40,873 nt of DNA from an uncultured Bacilli bacterium (GTDB lineage Bacteria > Bacillota_I > Bacilli_A > RF39 > UBA660). The stretch is from NCBI GenBank assembly GCA_947632405.1, contig CANRPE010000008.1:1-40873 (forward strand), read 5' to 3'. Positions 15,220 through 23,380 of this stretch are shown here, one piece after another (position 1 is the stretch's first letter; the number at the start of each line of letters is the position of its first letter). The position numbers and the translations under genes were made by a program. The notes under the pieces are model-generated. The model saw nothing but the letters and a program-made list of their open reading frames with translations. It searched no databases and was not told the DNA's origin.

Positions 15220-16933
15220 ATTCATTATCGTATAAAGAAAGCATTTTTTTATAAATTTCTTCATCTACTAGAGCACAAGTTTTTAATACTAAATCTAACG
15301 ATTTTTTATAATCACCTTTATAAAAATAATCTTCAGCTTCATTAAGTCCTACTTCTACTTGATCATAATATGCTCTATATCTATTACTATATACAATACA
15401 CTTTTCTGCTAAAGTTGCTGTTTTAATCATTTCATTAGTTGTATTATATAATTTTAAAACTAAATCTCTTGCTGTATCTACTCTTGTATTTAAAGTTTTT
15501 ATAACAATTGGTTTTCTTTCTAATTCTTTAATTACTTCAGCAATAGCTTCATTAGCTTCTTTTAACTCTACAAAATAATGATCAGAGATAATTGGTAATT
15601 TATAGCATCGCATCTTCTCTTTAGAAGATTTTAAAAATTCTTCTATATCCTTCAATTGTTCTCTTGCTCTTTCCTCATCATCATGCAAATTTCCAAGCGA
15701 TTTTAAAGCTCTATCTAAATCTTCTTCCATAGTTTTTAATCTATTCATTAAATCTTCTATATCTTTTTGCAATATTGAATATGGAGAAGAAGTTGCTCCT
15801 ACTTTACCCAATATATTTTTATAATCATCATTAATAACAATTAAATTTTTCTTAACTTCATGAATAGTATTTACATCATCTTCATTTAAATCATACATTT
15901 TTTTAATATCATCTAACTGATTATATAATTCTTCTACTATTTTATTAGTTTTCTTTATTTTTTTACCAAAATCTTTTTCTATTTCTTCATATACTTTTTT
16001 ACTTAATCTTTCTTTTTCAAAATCAACAAATAATGAATCTAAATAATCTAAAATAGTTTTTAATTCAAACATACAATCTTCTAAATTTAATAATTTTATT
16101 TTATCTAAAATTTTCTCTATATTTTTAGTTGATTCTTCAATATTATAATTAATATTTAAATATTCTAATGGATATCCTTCCTCAGTCATTTGTTTATAAA
16201 CAGATTCTATTTCTTTAATACGTTTTGGTATCAATTGCTTAGACATTAGTAATAAATCTGGTATTTCATCAACAATAATTTGCATATGAGCAATCATTGC
16301 ATCTAATGCTTTCACAATATGAACAACTTCATCATAATCATTTTTTTCCATTACTTTTTCAAAATCTAAGAAATTTTTTTCAATATTTTCTAGTTGAAGT
16401 TCTATAGCTTCTTGCATTTCTTCATATAACTCTTTATGATTTTGATATTCTGAATTTAATTTTCGATATTTCGTTTTAAGTTTAATAATAATACTACGAT
16501 ATTTTTCTTCACTCAAAGTAATTTCTTTAATTTCATCTAATAGTGTATCAGTTTTTTCTTTAGTTTTATAAATTTGCATTTCAATTTCTGCTATCTTTAT
16601 AATAGAATTTTTAAAATTTCTCTTTTCTAATAAAACATCCAAATCTATTAATAAATCATCAATTAAAGAAATTTCATTTTCTTTAATTTCAATAAATCTA
16701 TCTTGCCAATTATCATATTTTTCTTCCATTAATTCGTTTTTAATAATTGTTTCTAATTTAGAAAGTTCTAATAATACAGGTGTACTTGTAATTAAATTTT
16801 TATCAATTTCCAATTGGTTAGCAATATCTACATAAACTTTTTTCTCTTTATATCTTACAAGGAAAAAACAAACAATTGTAATAATTGCACATACTAATAT
16901 AGTTGTTAAAATTATTAATATTTGTCCTTCCAT
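15218..16933 (-). CDS. ezrA: septation ring formation regulator EzrA
   Basis: This 571-residue protein has one N-terminal transmembrane helix (residues about 4-26) followed by a cytosolic, spectrin-like coiled coil along the rest of its length. EzrA binds FtsZ and coordinates Z-ring position and cell-wall synthesis. The typical early segment with NWQDRF and the overall length fit the family. It lies upstream of thiI, with a terminator between them. Confidence 0.9.
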   Translation of the reverse strand: MEGQILIILTTILVCAIITIVCFFLVRYKEKKVYVDIANQLEIDKNLITSTPVLLELSKLETIIKNELMEEKYDNWQDRFIEIKENEISLIDDLLIDLDVLLEKRNFKNSIIKIAEIEMQIYKTKEKTDTLLDEIKEITLSEEKYRSIIIKLKTKYRKLNSEYQNHKELYEEMQEAIELQLENIEKNFLDFEKVMEKNDYDEVVHIVKALDAMIAHMQIIVDEIPDLLLMSKQLIPKRIKEIESVYKQMTEEGYPLEYLNINYNIEESTKNIEKILDKIKLLNLEDCMFELKTILDYLDSLFVDFEKERLSKKVYEEIEKDFGKKIKKTNKIVEELYNQLDDIKKMYDLNEDDVNTIHEVKKNLIVINDDYKNILGKVGATSSPYSILQKDIEDLMNRLKTMEEDLDRALKSLGNLHDDEERAREQLKDIEEFLKSSKEKMRCYKLPIISDHYFVELKEANEAIAEVIKELERKPIVIKTLNTRVDTARDLVLKLYNTTNEMIKTATLAEKCIVYSNRYRAYYDQVEVGLNEAEDYFYKGDYKKSLDLVLKTCALVDEEIYKKMLSLYDNE

Positions 16934-17052
16934 AGAATTACACCTCTTATCTTCTATATTTTATTTTAGCATAACTTAACAGCTTTTTCTACAAAATTAG
17001 ATAAATTGTTAAAAATTAGTAATAGACTTTAAATTTAAAAATTCATAAAAAC

Positions 17053-17081
17053 TTGACTATTTCATATATTTTTTATATAAT
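17053..17081 (+). promoter_or_regulatory. promoter of rpsD
   Basis: TTGACT (17053-17058) and TATAAT (17076-17081) are 17 bp apart, about 160 bp before the rpsD start. That leaves a long leader. Confidence 0.85.
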
Positions 17082-17091
17082 TAATACTGCA

Positions 17092-17200
17092 TATTGACTT
17101 AGATGGCAAATTTAGAGTTCTTTAATGTGTTTTTCAATTAGTTAGTAACTGACGCCATTAAGGTGAAGAAAAACTCCCTAAAGTTCGACTAAATTAAATT
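17092..17200 (+). promoter_or_regulatory. probable S4-binding autoregulatory leader of rpsD
   Basis: The leader can form an outer helix (TTTAGAGTT with AACTCCCTAAA), an inner helix (TTAATG with CATTAA) and a small hairpin (GTTAGTAAC). Firmicute rpsD leaders fold to mimic the S4 site of 16S rRNA and mediate feedback repression. This was assigned by hand folding and position. Confidence 0.6.
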
Positions 17201-17238
17201 TAAGTATTTATGTAATATTTTTAGAAAGGAGCAAAGTT

Positions 17239-17841
17239 ATGTCAAGATACACTGGATCAGAATATAAAAGAGCTCGTCGTGTTGGATTTTCTATTTCCGA
17301 AACAGGAAAAGAATTAGCTCGTCGCCCATATGGTCCTGGACAACATGGAAACGCTCGCAAAGGAAAATTATCAGACTATGGAATCCAACTTAAAGAAAAA
17401 CAAAAAGTTAGATTTATGTATGGATTAAGTGAAAGACAATTTAGAAAAACATTTGATGAAGCTGCTAAAATTAAAGGTATTCATGGTACAAACTTTTTAA
17501 GACTTTTAGAATCAAGACTTGATAACTTAACATATCGTATTGGATTTTCAACAACAAGACGTGGTGCTAGACAATTAGTAAACCACGGACATATTACTGT
17601 TAATGGTAAAAAAGTTGACATTCCATCATATAGAGTTAAAGTTGGAGATGTTATTTCTTTAAAAGATAAAGATAAAGATTTAAAAGTTGTTCTAGATTCT
17701 TTAGAAAAAGTAAATAAAAGAGTTGAATTCATTAGTTACGATGACAAAAAAATGGAAGCTACATATGTAAGACTTCCTGAAAGAGGAGAACTTAACGCTG
17801 ACATTAATGAATCACTAATTGTTGAATTCTATAATAAATAA
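17239..17841 (+). CDS. rpsD: 30S ribosomal protein S4
   Basis: This 200-residue primary 16S rRNA-binding protein nucleates 30S assembly. It has the conserved N-terminus ([14 protein letters not shown]), RPYGPGQHG, an S4 domain with LESRLDN..YR and [13 protein letters not shown], and the usual C-terminal LPERGEL. AGAAAGGAG precedes the start. It is a stand-alone gene with its own promoter, leader and terminator. Confidence 0.98.
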   Translation: MSRYTGSEYKRARRVGFSISETGKELARRPYGPGQHGNARKGKLSDYGIQLKEKQKVRFMYGLSERQFRKTFDEAAKIKGIHGTNFLRLLESRLDNLTYRIGFSTTRRGARQLVNHGHITVNGKKVDIPSYRVKVGDVISLKDKDKDLKVVLDSLEKVNKRVEFISYDDKKMEATYVRLPERGELNADINESLIVEFYNK

Positions 17842-17868
17842 AACTCGAAATCAATCGAGTTTTTTTAT
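17841..17868 (+). terminator. terminator of rpsD
   Basis: ACTCGA/TCGAGT stem followed by a run of T. Confidence 0.85.
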
Positions 17869-19088
17869 TTAGTTTCTATTAATTTTCCAGATGTCGTATA
17901 AATAATAATTTTTGCTAAATAGCTGCCATCATAAGTAGAATAACCACTAATTAGATACTGTTTATTATTTTGCTTTATGTCAGTTAGATAGTCGTCTTCT
18001 TCATTGCCATAAAATTCAATTAATACTTGATCTAAATTACTATTATATTTTGCTAAAATACCATCATAAGTAAATACATTTAATTTATTAGTTGATTTTT
18101 TTTGATCATAAATACCTGTTTGACCAACTACTACAAGATTAGAATTAGTATCAGTAATTATTTTATTATATCTTTCCATTCCTTTTCCTTTATAAGTATT
18201 TTCTGATATATATTTTAAATCAAAGTCATACTTAACAATCAAAGCATCAGTATCATAATCATTTTGATCTTCTTTTATTTTTTTAGAGCCAACTACATAT
18301 AAAAAATTACCATCAGTTGCTATACCTGTAAAGCCTAATGTATCTGTTAATTGATATTGGTTAGTAGAAACAATATTTCCATCTAGAGTATATTTTGAAA
18401 TAATACCTAATCTTGATGAATCTTTTCCTACTACATAAATAAAACCATCATGAATAAGAAAATCATTATAAATTCCTGATTTTGATCCACCATAATTTTT
18501 TTGCCATATTACATTTAAATTCTTATCATATTTAATTAAAAAAGCTCCACCATCTTTAGACATACCTAAAGTCATATCTTCATAAACACTTTGACCAATT
18601 ACAAGATATCCATCATCTACAACTAAAATATTAGTAAATTTTGAATTACCTAATATTTGAAAACTTTTTTCAGCCAATAATTTACCATCTTCTGAATATT
18701 TTGCAATCAAAGCACTACGAACAGAATCATCATGCTCTTGTTTTGAAGATTCATAGCTACCTACTGCAATAAATTGGTCTTTATCTTTTTTTATATTAAA
18801 AAAACTACTATTATATTTTTTATTATATAAAGTTTCCCATATTTTATTATAATTATAGTCATATAAAGTAATTTTAGCTTTTTCATAGCCTTTATCATTA
18901 TTACTGTTACTTCCAACTGCAATAATACTATTATTATCCAGTACCTCAAAAGCATTTATACTATCAAAATATACACTTTCTTTTTCTTTAAAAAAGTGCT
19001 GATAAATAATAAAAATTAAATCAAATATTAAAATTAAACAACAAATAACAACAATACACTTTATTAAATTCCGATATTTTTTACTCAT
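17865..19088 (-). CDS. membrane-anchored beta-propeller-like repeat protein
   Basis: This 407-residue protein has one N-terminal transmembrane segment (residues about 10-30). The extracellular region is built of about seven repeats of roughly 50 residues with the pattern hydrophobic strand-VGxS-...-hxKYDxNhNxhWxKxY. This resembles the domain found in surface proteins with delta-60 or beta-propeller repeats. The ligand is unknown. Its ribosome-binding site is formed by the end of tyrS and a run of eight G (19096-19103), seven bases before the ATG. It is probably cotranscribed with tyrS. Confidence 0.75.
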   Translation of the reverse strand: MSKKYRNLIKCIVVICCLILIFDLIFIIYQHFFKEKESVYFDSINAFEVLDNNSIIAVGSNSNNDKGYEKAKITLYDYNYNKIWETLYNKKYNSSFFNIKKDKDQFIAVGSYESSKQEHDDSVRSALIAKYSEDGKLLAEKSFQILGNSKFTNILVVDDGYLVIGQSVYEDMTLGMSKDGGAFLIKYDKNLNVIWQKNYGGSKSGIYNDFLIHDGFIYVVGKDSSRLGIISKYTLDGNIVSTNQYQLTDTLGFTGIATDGNFLYVVGSKKIKEDQNDYDTDALIVKYDFDLKYISENTYKGKGMERYNKIITDTNSNLVVVGQTGIYDQKKSTNKLNVFTYDGILAKYNSNLDQVLIEFYGNEEDDYLTDIKQNNKQYLISGYSTYDGSYLAKIIIYTTSGKLIETK

Positions 19089-19095
19089 ATAAATA

Positions 19096-19103
19096 CCCCC
19101 CCC
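19096..19103 (-). repeat. homopolymer of eight G serving as ribosome-binding site
   Basis: Eight C on the plus strand give AGGGGGGGG on the sense strand, seven bases before the start codon of the repeat protein. The final base of the tyrS stop codon TAG is the first G of the run. Confidence 0.85.
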
Positions 19104-20335
19104 TAAACAAATTTTATGATGTAATATTTCTTTTTTCCTCTCCTTATAACTAAATATTTTTGTTCTATAGCTACATTTTTTGTAACTTTAAAGTCATAAT
19201 TATCTATTTTATTTCCATTTAATGTAATTGATTTAGTATCGATAAATTCACGAGCTTCTCTTTTACTTTGACAAATTTCTTCTTCAACTAATAAATCAAT
19301 AATATTTTTTTCTTCACTTATTGTTTTAGGAACTATTCCTTTAAAAGCCATTTCAATTTGTGTACCATTCAATTTTTCAATATTACCATTAAATAAAGCT
19401 TCACTAATTTTAACTGCATCTAAATAAGCTTCTTCTCCATGTAAATCAGTAATAATTTCACGTGCTAAAGCCTTATGTGCCTCACGTAATTCTGGTTGTT
19501 GCTTATTTTTTTGTTCCAATTGCTCTATTTCATCTTTTGTCAAAAATGTAAAGATTTTTAAATAATCAATTACCATTTCATCATCAGCATTAATTAAATA
19601 TTGATATAATTCATAACTTGTAGTTTTTTCTTTATTTAACCATAAAGTTTTACCTTCACTTTTACTAAACTTTTTACCATACTTATCAACAACAAGAGGC
19701 ATAGTAAAGGCATAAGCTTCTTTTCCTTCTAATTTTCTAATTAAATCAATTCCAGTTGTTATATTTCCCCACTGATCTGATCCTTCTACTTGCATAATAC
19801 AATTTTTTTCTCGAAATAAATGAAGAAAATCATATCCTTGTATTAATGTATAAGAAAATTCTGCAAAAGTAATACCTGTTTCCAAACGTCTTCTAATAAT
19901 ATCCTTATCTAACATATAATTAATATTAATATATTTACCTACATCACGTAAAAATTCTGTAAATGTAAATTTATTCATCCAATCATAATTATTTACAACT
20001 TCAACATTTCCATCAAAAATATCTTCTACTTGTTTTTTTATTGATTGAAGATTACAGTTTACTGCTTCTTTTGAGATAATTTCACGTTCAGAAGTTGGAC
20101 GTGGATCACCAATTAAACCAGTAGCTCCTCCTACTAAAAGTATAGGATGATGCCCTGCTTTAGCTAATCTTTTTGCTGTTACAAGTGATGAATAATGTCC
20201 TAGATGAAGACTATCTGCAGTTGGATCAGTTCCCCAATAAAATGTAATTTTTTCATTATTTAATTTTTCTTCTATATCTTCACCAGCAGTATCCTTAATT
20301 AATCCTCTCCATTTTAATTCTTCAAATAATGTCAT
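19103..20335 (-). CDS. tyrS: tyrosine--tRNA ligase
   Basis: This 410-residue class I synthetase charges tRNA-Tyr. The ATP-binding motif LHLGHYS (HIGH class), the KFSKSEGK loop (KMSKS class), the tyrosine-pocket segment VEGSDQWGNIT and a C-terminal S4 RNA-binding domain are all present. Its start overlaps the CYTH gene stop (ATGA). Both genes lie behind a T-box leader. A GAGGAGG ribosome-binding site lies in the end of the upstream gene. Confidence 0.97.
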   Translation of the reverse strand: MTLFEELKWRGLIKDTAGEDIEEKLNNEKITFYWGTDPTADSLHLGHYSSLVTAKRLAKAGHHPILLVGGATGLIGDPRPTSEREIISKEAVNCNLQSIKKQVEDIFDGNVEVVNNYDWMNKFTFTEFLRDVGKYININYMLDKDIIRRRLETGITFAEFSYTLIQGYDFLHLFREKNCIMQVEGSDQWGNITTGIDLIRKLEGKEAYAFTMPLVVDKYGKKFSKSEGKTLWLNKEKTTSYELYQYLINADDEMVIDYLKIFTFLTKDEIEQLEQKNKQQPELREAHKALAREIITDLHGEEAYLDAVKISEALFNGNIEKLNGTQIEMAFKGIVPKTISEEKNIIDLLVEEEICQSKREAREFIDTKSITLNGNKIDNYDFKVTKNVAIEQKYLVIRRGKKKYYIIKFV

Positions 20336-20877
20336 TTTCTATCCTCCTCTAATTTTAATTCTTTTAATTCTGATATTTTATATCCATAATCTAAATATAT
20401 TCCTTCTACGTCTCTTGTAGTAATATTTTCCTTATTTATACCTAATAATTCTAGTGTATAGTAAACTGCTTCTTCACTTAATCCTTCAATTTCCATATAT
20501 GTAGGAATCATAGGCCAACTATCAATATCTATTTCTACCCCATTAAAACTATATTGTCTTCGCTTATTTTCCTGGTAACTTTTAGGAATATAACCTAATT
20601 CCTTTAATATTAAATTACACCTTTCAAAACTGTCAACTTCTATTTCTAATTCCTGAGTTCCATCTATTTTAGATGTAGCAATATTTTTGATTGCCAAAGT
20701 AGTTTTTTGACCATTTGTTCTAAGTCTTATCCATTTACTATTTTCCTTTGGAATAAAATCATAAACATAACGTTTTTGTATAGCCTCCCATTCAAATTTC
20801 GCATTCAAACTTTCAAGTTTTTTTATTATTTCATCTTCATTAATCTCTAGTATTCTTACTTCATATTCTGTATGCAT
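20332..20877 (-). CDS. CYTH domain protein (class IV adenylate cyclase-like)
   Basis: This 181-residue protein starts at the ATG at 20877 after TAGGAGGA. It has the CYTH signature near the N-terminus (YEVRILEIN in place of ExExK), an RLRTNGQKTTLAIK strand pair and acidic strands (ELEIEVDSFE, GVEIDIDSW, YMEIEG) that would form the charged tunnel holding triphosphates and metal ions. Family members are tripolyphosphatases, thiamine triphosphatases or adenylate cyclases. The substrate cannot be read from sequence. Its place in a T-box operon with tyrS means it is induced by tyrosine starvation. Confidence 0.85.
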   Translation of the reverse strand: MHTEYEVRILEINEDEIIKKLESLNAKFEWEAIQKRYVYDFIPKENSKWIRLRTNGQKTTLAIKNIATSKIDGTQELEIEVDSFERCNLILKELGYIPKSYQENKRRQYSFNGVEIDIDSWPMIPTYMEIEGLSEEAVYYTLELLGINKENITTRDVEGIYLDYGYKISELKELKLEEDRK

Positions 20878-20924
20878 ACTATTTCCTCCTAACATTTAAT
20901 TTTTTATAATAAGAAAAAATCCTT

Positions 20925-21140
20925 ATAAATAAAAAACTACTCATCCATATAAGGACGAATAGTTCGCGGTACCACCTTATTTTATAGTTACTACTATACA
21001 CTTTAATGTCTTAACGCAACAAACGATTTTTCTCATAATTTGTAATTCATATAAATAAATATCTCAGTTTTCACCAACCACTAAGTCTCTAATATTATTT
21101 ATTTATACTACTGGTAATTAATCAAAGAAAATTACAATAT
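20925..21140 (-). promoter_or_regulatory. T-box leader of the CYTH-tyrS operon
   Basis: The canonical AAGGTGGTACCGCG (20965-20978, minus strand) is followed by a terminator stem (20935-20964, AACTA...TAGTT with T run). Upstream is a stem I region with a probable UAC tyrosine specifier at 21042-21044. Uncharged tRNA-Tyr would favour the antiterminator. The specifier register is uncertain by one base. Confidence 0.92.
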
Positions 21141-21164
21141 TAGTATAACACATAAAATTAAAAA

Positions 21165-21195
21165 AATAAACCAATAAGTTCATACATTGGCTCGT
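21165..21195 (-). terminator. terminator after surface-protein cassette 1
   Basis: On the minus strand, AGCCAAT/ATTGGTT is followed by a T-rich run. It separates the cassette from the T-box operon. Confidence 0.65.
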
Positions 21196-21201
21196 TACTA
21201 A

Positions 21202-22203
21202 TTAATTTTTATCAATTTCAACAACAGCACGAGCACTGCCGTTAGTAGAATTAATATCATCATATTGACTTAAACTACCATTGCTATATATACCCCACGG
21301 ATGATTAGTTTTACTAGAATTAACCGACATTGTCCAATAATATTCGCTATATAATCCATTTTCGTTTACTGTATCGTTATTATAACTACCACCAAAACTT
21401 TTTGAACTATATAAATAATTATGCATAAAATCTGGACATGAGCCACCATTATATTCATTTACACTTGGAGATATAATTCTTTTATCTATTGCTCCATTTT
21501 TCCATACTAAACAACCTGTACTTCCTGCTTCTAATGCTGTGATCATCCTAGCTCGTGCTTTTCTTACTCCTAATACTGAATTTGTATATGTATTTGTTTC
21601 GCATCTTATTTTATAGTTAGAAGTTGTGCTTTCAGTCCATGTACAACCTGTATTGGCATTTTCATATAATGTCGTTACTCCAGGTTCGTATTCTAGCACA
21701 TTTACATTTACCCAGGTGGAAGTTGCTTGTTCTAAGACTGGTAATACTGTAGTTGGTCCTTTTGTACTATCAGCACTTTCTAAATGCCATGGTATATTCC
21801 TTATGGTGTTTTCTCTTTGTTGCATTGTTATCTTTGTTCCATCATCTCTTAATACATAGAAATAATGATATTCACTATCATTTACATAGTATTTTATTAC
21901 TGTTCCTTGTTCACATGTTTGTCCATTTTTGTAGCAATCTGTTTTTACACATGTTTTTTCTTCTCCATTTATACATTTTGGATCTTCTTCACTATATTCA
22001 TATGCTGTTATTAGTTCTTTATTAAAACTTTTATCATACACTTCATCTATGGCTTCTTGAACATTATCTGCTATTAATTTTGAATCTTCATTACTATAAC
22101 CAACATTTATACTTGATATGATAGATACTGCGTATACTCCACTTATTGATATTACCATTACTGCTAATATTATTATTACAATAGTTTTTATTTTATCTTT
22201 CAT
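21202..22203 (-). CDS. surface-protein cassette 1, membrane-anchored lectin-like protein
   Basis: This 333-residue protein has an N-terminal hydrophobic anchor and a family module (SSINVGYSNEDSKL, then NVQEAIDEVY). A Cys-rich segment (CINGEEKTC, TDCYKNGQTC) comes next. The C-terminal domain has HYFYVLRDDG, WTMSVNSS and SARAVVEI, resembling a C-type-lectin/formylglycine-enzyme fold. The ligand is unknown. The C-terminal variable segment is AT-rich and does not share the third-base pattern seen in cassettes 2 and 4. AGGTGAG lies upstream of the ATG. Confidence 0.75.
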   Translation of the reverse strand: MKDKIKTIVIIILAVMVISISGVYAVSIISSINVGYSNEDSKLIADNVQEAIDEVYDKSFNKELITAYEYSEEDPKCINGEEKTCVKTDCYKNGQTCEQGTVIKYYVNDSEYHYFYVLRDDGTKITMQQRENTIRNIPWHLESADSTKGPTTVLPVLEQATSTWVNVNVLEYEPGVTTLYENANTGCTWTESTTSNYKIRCETNTYTNSVLGVRKARARMITALEAGSTGCLVWKNGAIDKRIISPSVNEYNGGSCPDFMHNYLYSSKSFGGSYNNDTVNENGLYSEYYWTMSVNSSKTNHPWGIYSNGSLSQYDDINSTNGSARAVVEIDKN

Positions 22204-22239
22204 CCTAGATCACTCACCTATTTTTATTTATCTAAGATT

Positions 22240-22270
22240 ATTATACCCCCCCCCGTTTGTATTTTTGCAA
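22240..22270 (-). promoter_or_regulatory. cassette 1 promoter with G9 spacer tract
   Basis: The -35 TTGCAA is at 22265-22270 and the -10 TATAAT at 22240-22245. The 19-bp spacer ends with nine G (22246-22254) adjoining the -10. Confidence 0.85.
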
Positions 22271-22271
22271 G

Positions 22272-22293
22272 AAAAAATTACACCAAGTGCAAT
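22272..22293 (-). terminator. terminator of cassette 2
   Basis: The stem ATTGCAC/GTGTAAT (22277-22293) with a T run abuts the -35 of the next cassette promoter. Confidence 0.8.
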
Positions 22294-23289
22294 TTATGGC
22301 TTGGTTATTTCTACGACTGCTCGTGCACCATAGTCAGCATAAGTAACGTTGTTGTTGACCAGGCCATCACGGGCTACATACCACGCATAAGGAGTGTTAC
22401 CAGAGTTAGCAGACATAGTCCAGTAATCATAGTTATATTCTCCGTTTTCATTTACTGTATCATTATTATAGCTACCACCAAAATTTTTCGATTGCCATAA
22501 GTAGTTATGCATCCAGTCTGGACAAGAACCTTGATTATAAGCATTTATACTTGGTTTAATAACTCTGCTATCAGTAGCGCCATTTTTCCATACCAAACAA
22601 CCTGTACTACTTGCTTCTAGGACTGTTATCATTCTGGCTCGTGCTTTTCTTGTTCCTAATACTGAATTTGTATATGTATTTGTTTCGCATCTTATTTTAT
22701 AATCAGAAGTTGTACTTGCTGTATATGTACAACCTGTATAAGCATTTTCATATAAATTAGTTACTCCAGGTTCATACTCTAAGACATTTACATTTACCCA
22801 CGTAGAGGTTGCTGCTTCTAATTGTGGCAAGATTGTATCAGGTCCTTTGCTGTTATCATTTGCTCCTGCATGCCATGGTATATTTCTTATTGTATTTTCT
22901 CTTTGTTGCATGGTTATTGTTGTTCCATCATCTCTTAATACATAAAAATAATGAAATTCACTATCATTTACATAGTATTTTATTACTGTTCCTTGAGAAC
23001 AAGCCTTACCTTTTTTGTAACAATCTGTTTTTACACATGTTTTTTCTTCGCCATTTATACATTTTGGATCTTGTTCACTATATTCATAGGCTGTTATTTG
23101 AGTTTTATTAAAACTTTTATCATATACTTCATCTATAGCTTCTTGAACATTATCTGCTACTAATTTTGAACTCTCATTACTATAACCAACATTTATACTT
23201 GATATTATAGTTGCTGCATATACTGTTGTTCCTGCTATTAAAAGTCCTACTATAATTCCTACTATCAATTTATAATTTCTCTTTATCAT
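22294..23289 (-). CDS. surface-protein cassette 2 with hypervariable lectin-like C-terminus
   Basis: This 331-residue protein has an N-terminal anchor (residues about 8-26), the SSINVGYSNESSKL module, the Cys-rich segment and a lectin-like C-terminal domain. The last ~40 codons (22312-22428) are GC-rich for this genome and contain runs of NNC/NNT codons. They differ from cassette 4 nearly only at codon positions 1 and 2. The fold and the terminal GARAVVE motif are as expected for targets of diversity-generating retroelements. It is followed by its own terminator. Confidence 0.78.
   Translation of the reverse strand: MIKRNYKLIVGIIVGLLIAGTTVYAATIISSINVGYSNESSKLVADNVQEAIDEVYDKSFNKTQITAYEYSEQDPKCINGEEKTCVKTDCYKKGKACSQGTVIKYYVNDSEFHYFYVLRDDGTTITMQQRENTIRNIPWHAGANDNSKGPDTILPQLEAATSTWVNVNVLEYEPGVTNLYENAYTGCTYTASTTSDYKIRCETNTYTNSVLGTRKARARMITVLEASSTGCLVWKNGATDSRVIKPSINAYNQGSCPDWMHNYLWQSKNFGGSYNNDTVNENGEYNYDYWTMSANSGNTPYAWYVARDGLVNNNVTYADYGARAVVEITKP
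22312..22428 (-). other. putative variable repeat (VR) of cassette 2
   Basis: 39 codons from GAT-TAC-TGG to CGA-GCA-GTC-GTA. In alignment with 38740-38859, outside a small indel, 23 differences fall at codon positions 1-2 and only three at position 3. Confidence 0.6.
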
Positions 23290-23325
23290 CTTAGATCACT
23301 CACCTATTTTTATTTATCTAAGATT

Positions 23326-23356
23326 ATTATACCCCCCCCCGTTTATATTTTTGCAA
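23326..23356 (-). promoter_or_regulatory. cassette 2 promoter with G9 spacer tract
   Basis: TTGCAA at 23351-23356, TATAAT at 23326-23331, 19-bp spacer with nine G at 23332-23340. Confidence 0.85.
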
Positions 23357-23357
23357 G

Positions 23358-23380
23358 TAAAAATTACACCGAAGTGCAAT
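23358..23380 (-). terminator. terminator of cassette 3
   Basis: ATTGCAC/GTGTAAT stem with a CTTCGG-type loop and T run, directly before the cassette 2 promoter. Confidence 0.8.

Noticed and set aside
22240-22270. The poly-C/poly-G runs as assembly artefacts
   Set aside because: Each run has the same length and the same position between clear -35 and -10 boxes at five separate places, which an assembly error would not produce. Exact length in the population still needs reads.
21626-22333. Open frames on the plus strand opposite the surface-protein cassettes
   Set aside because: They are reverse-strand shadows of the conserved cassette genes, lack ribosome-binding sites and recur at the same offset in each paralogue.
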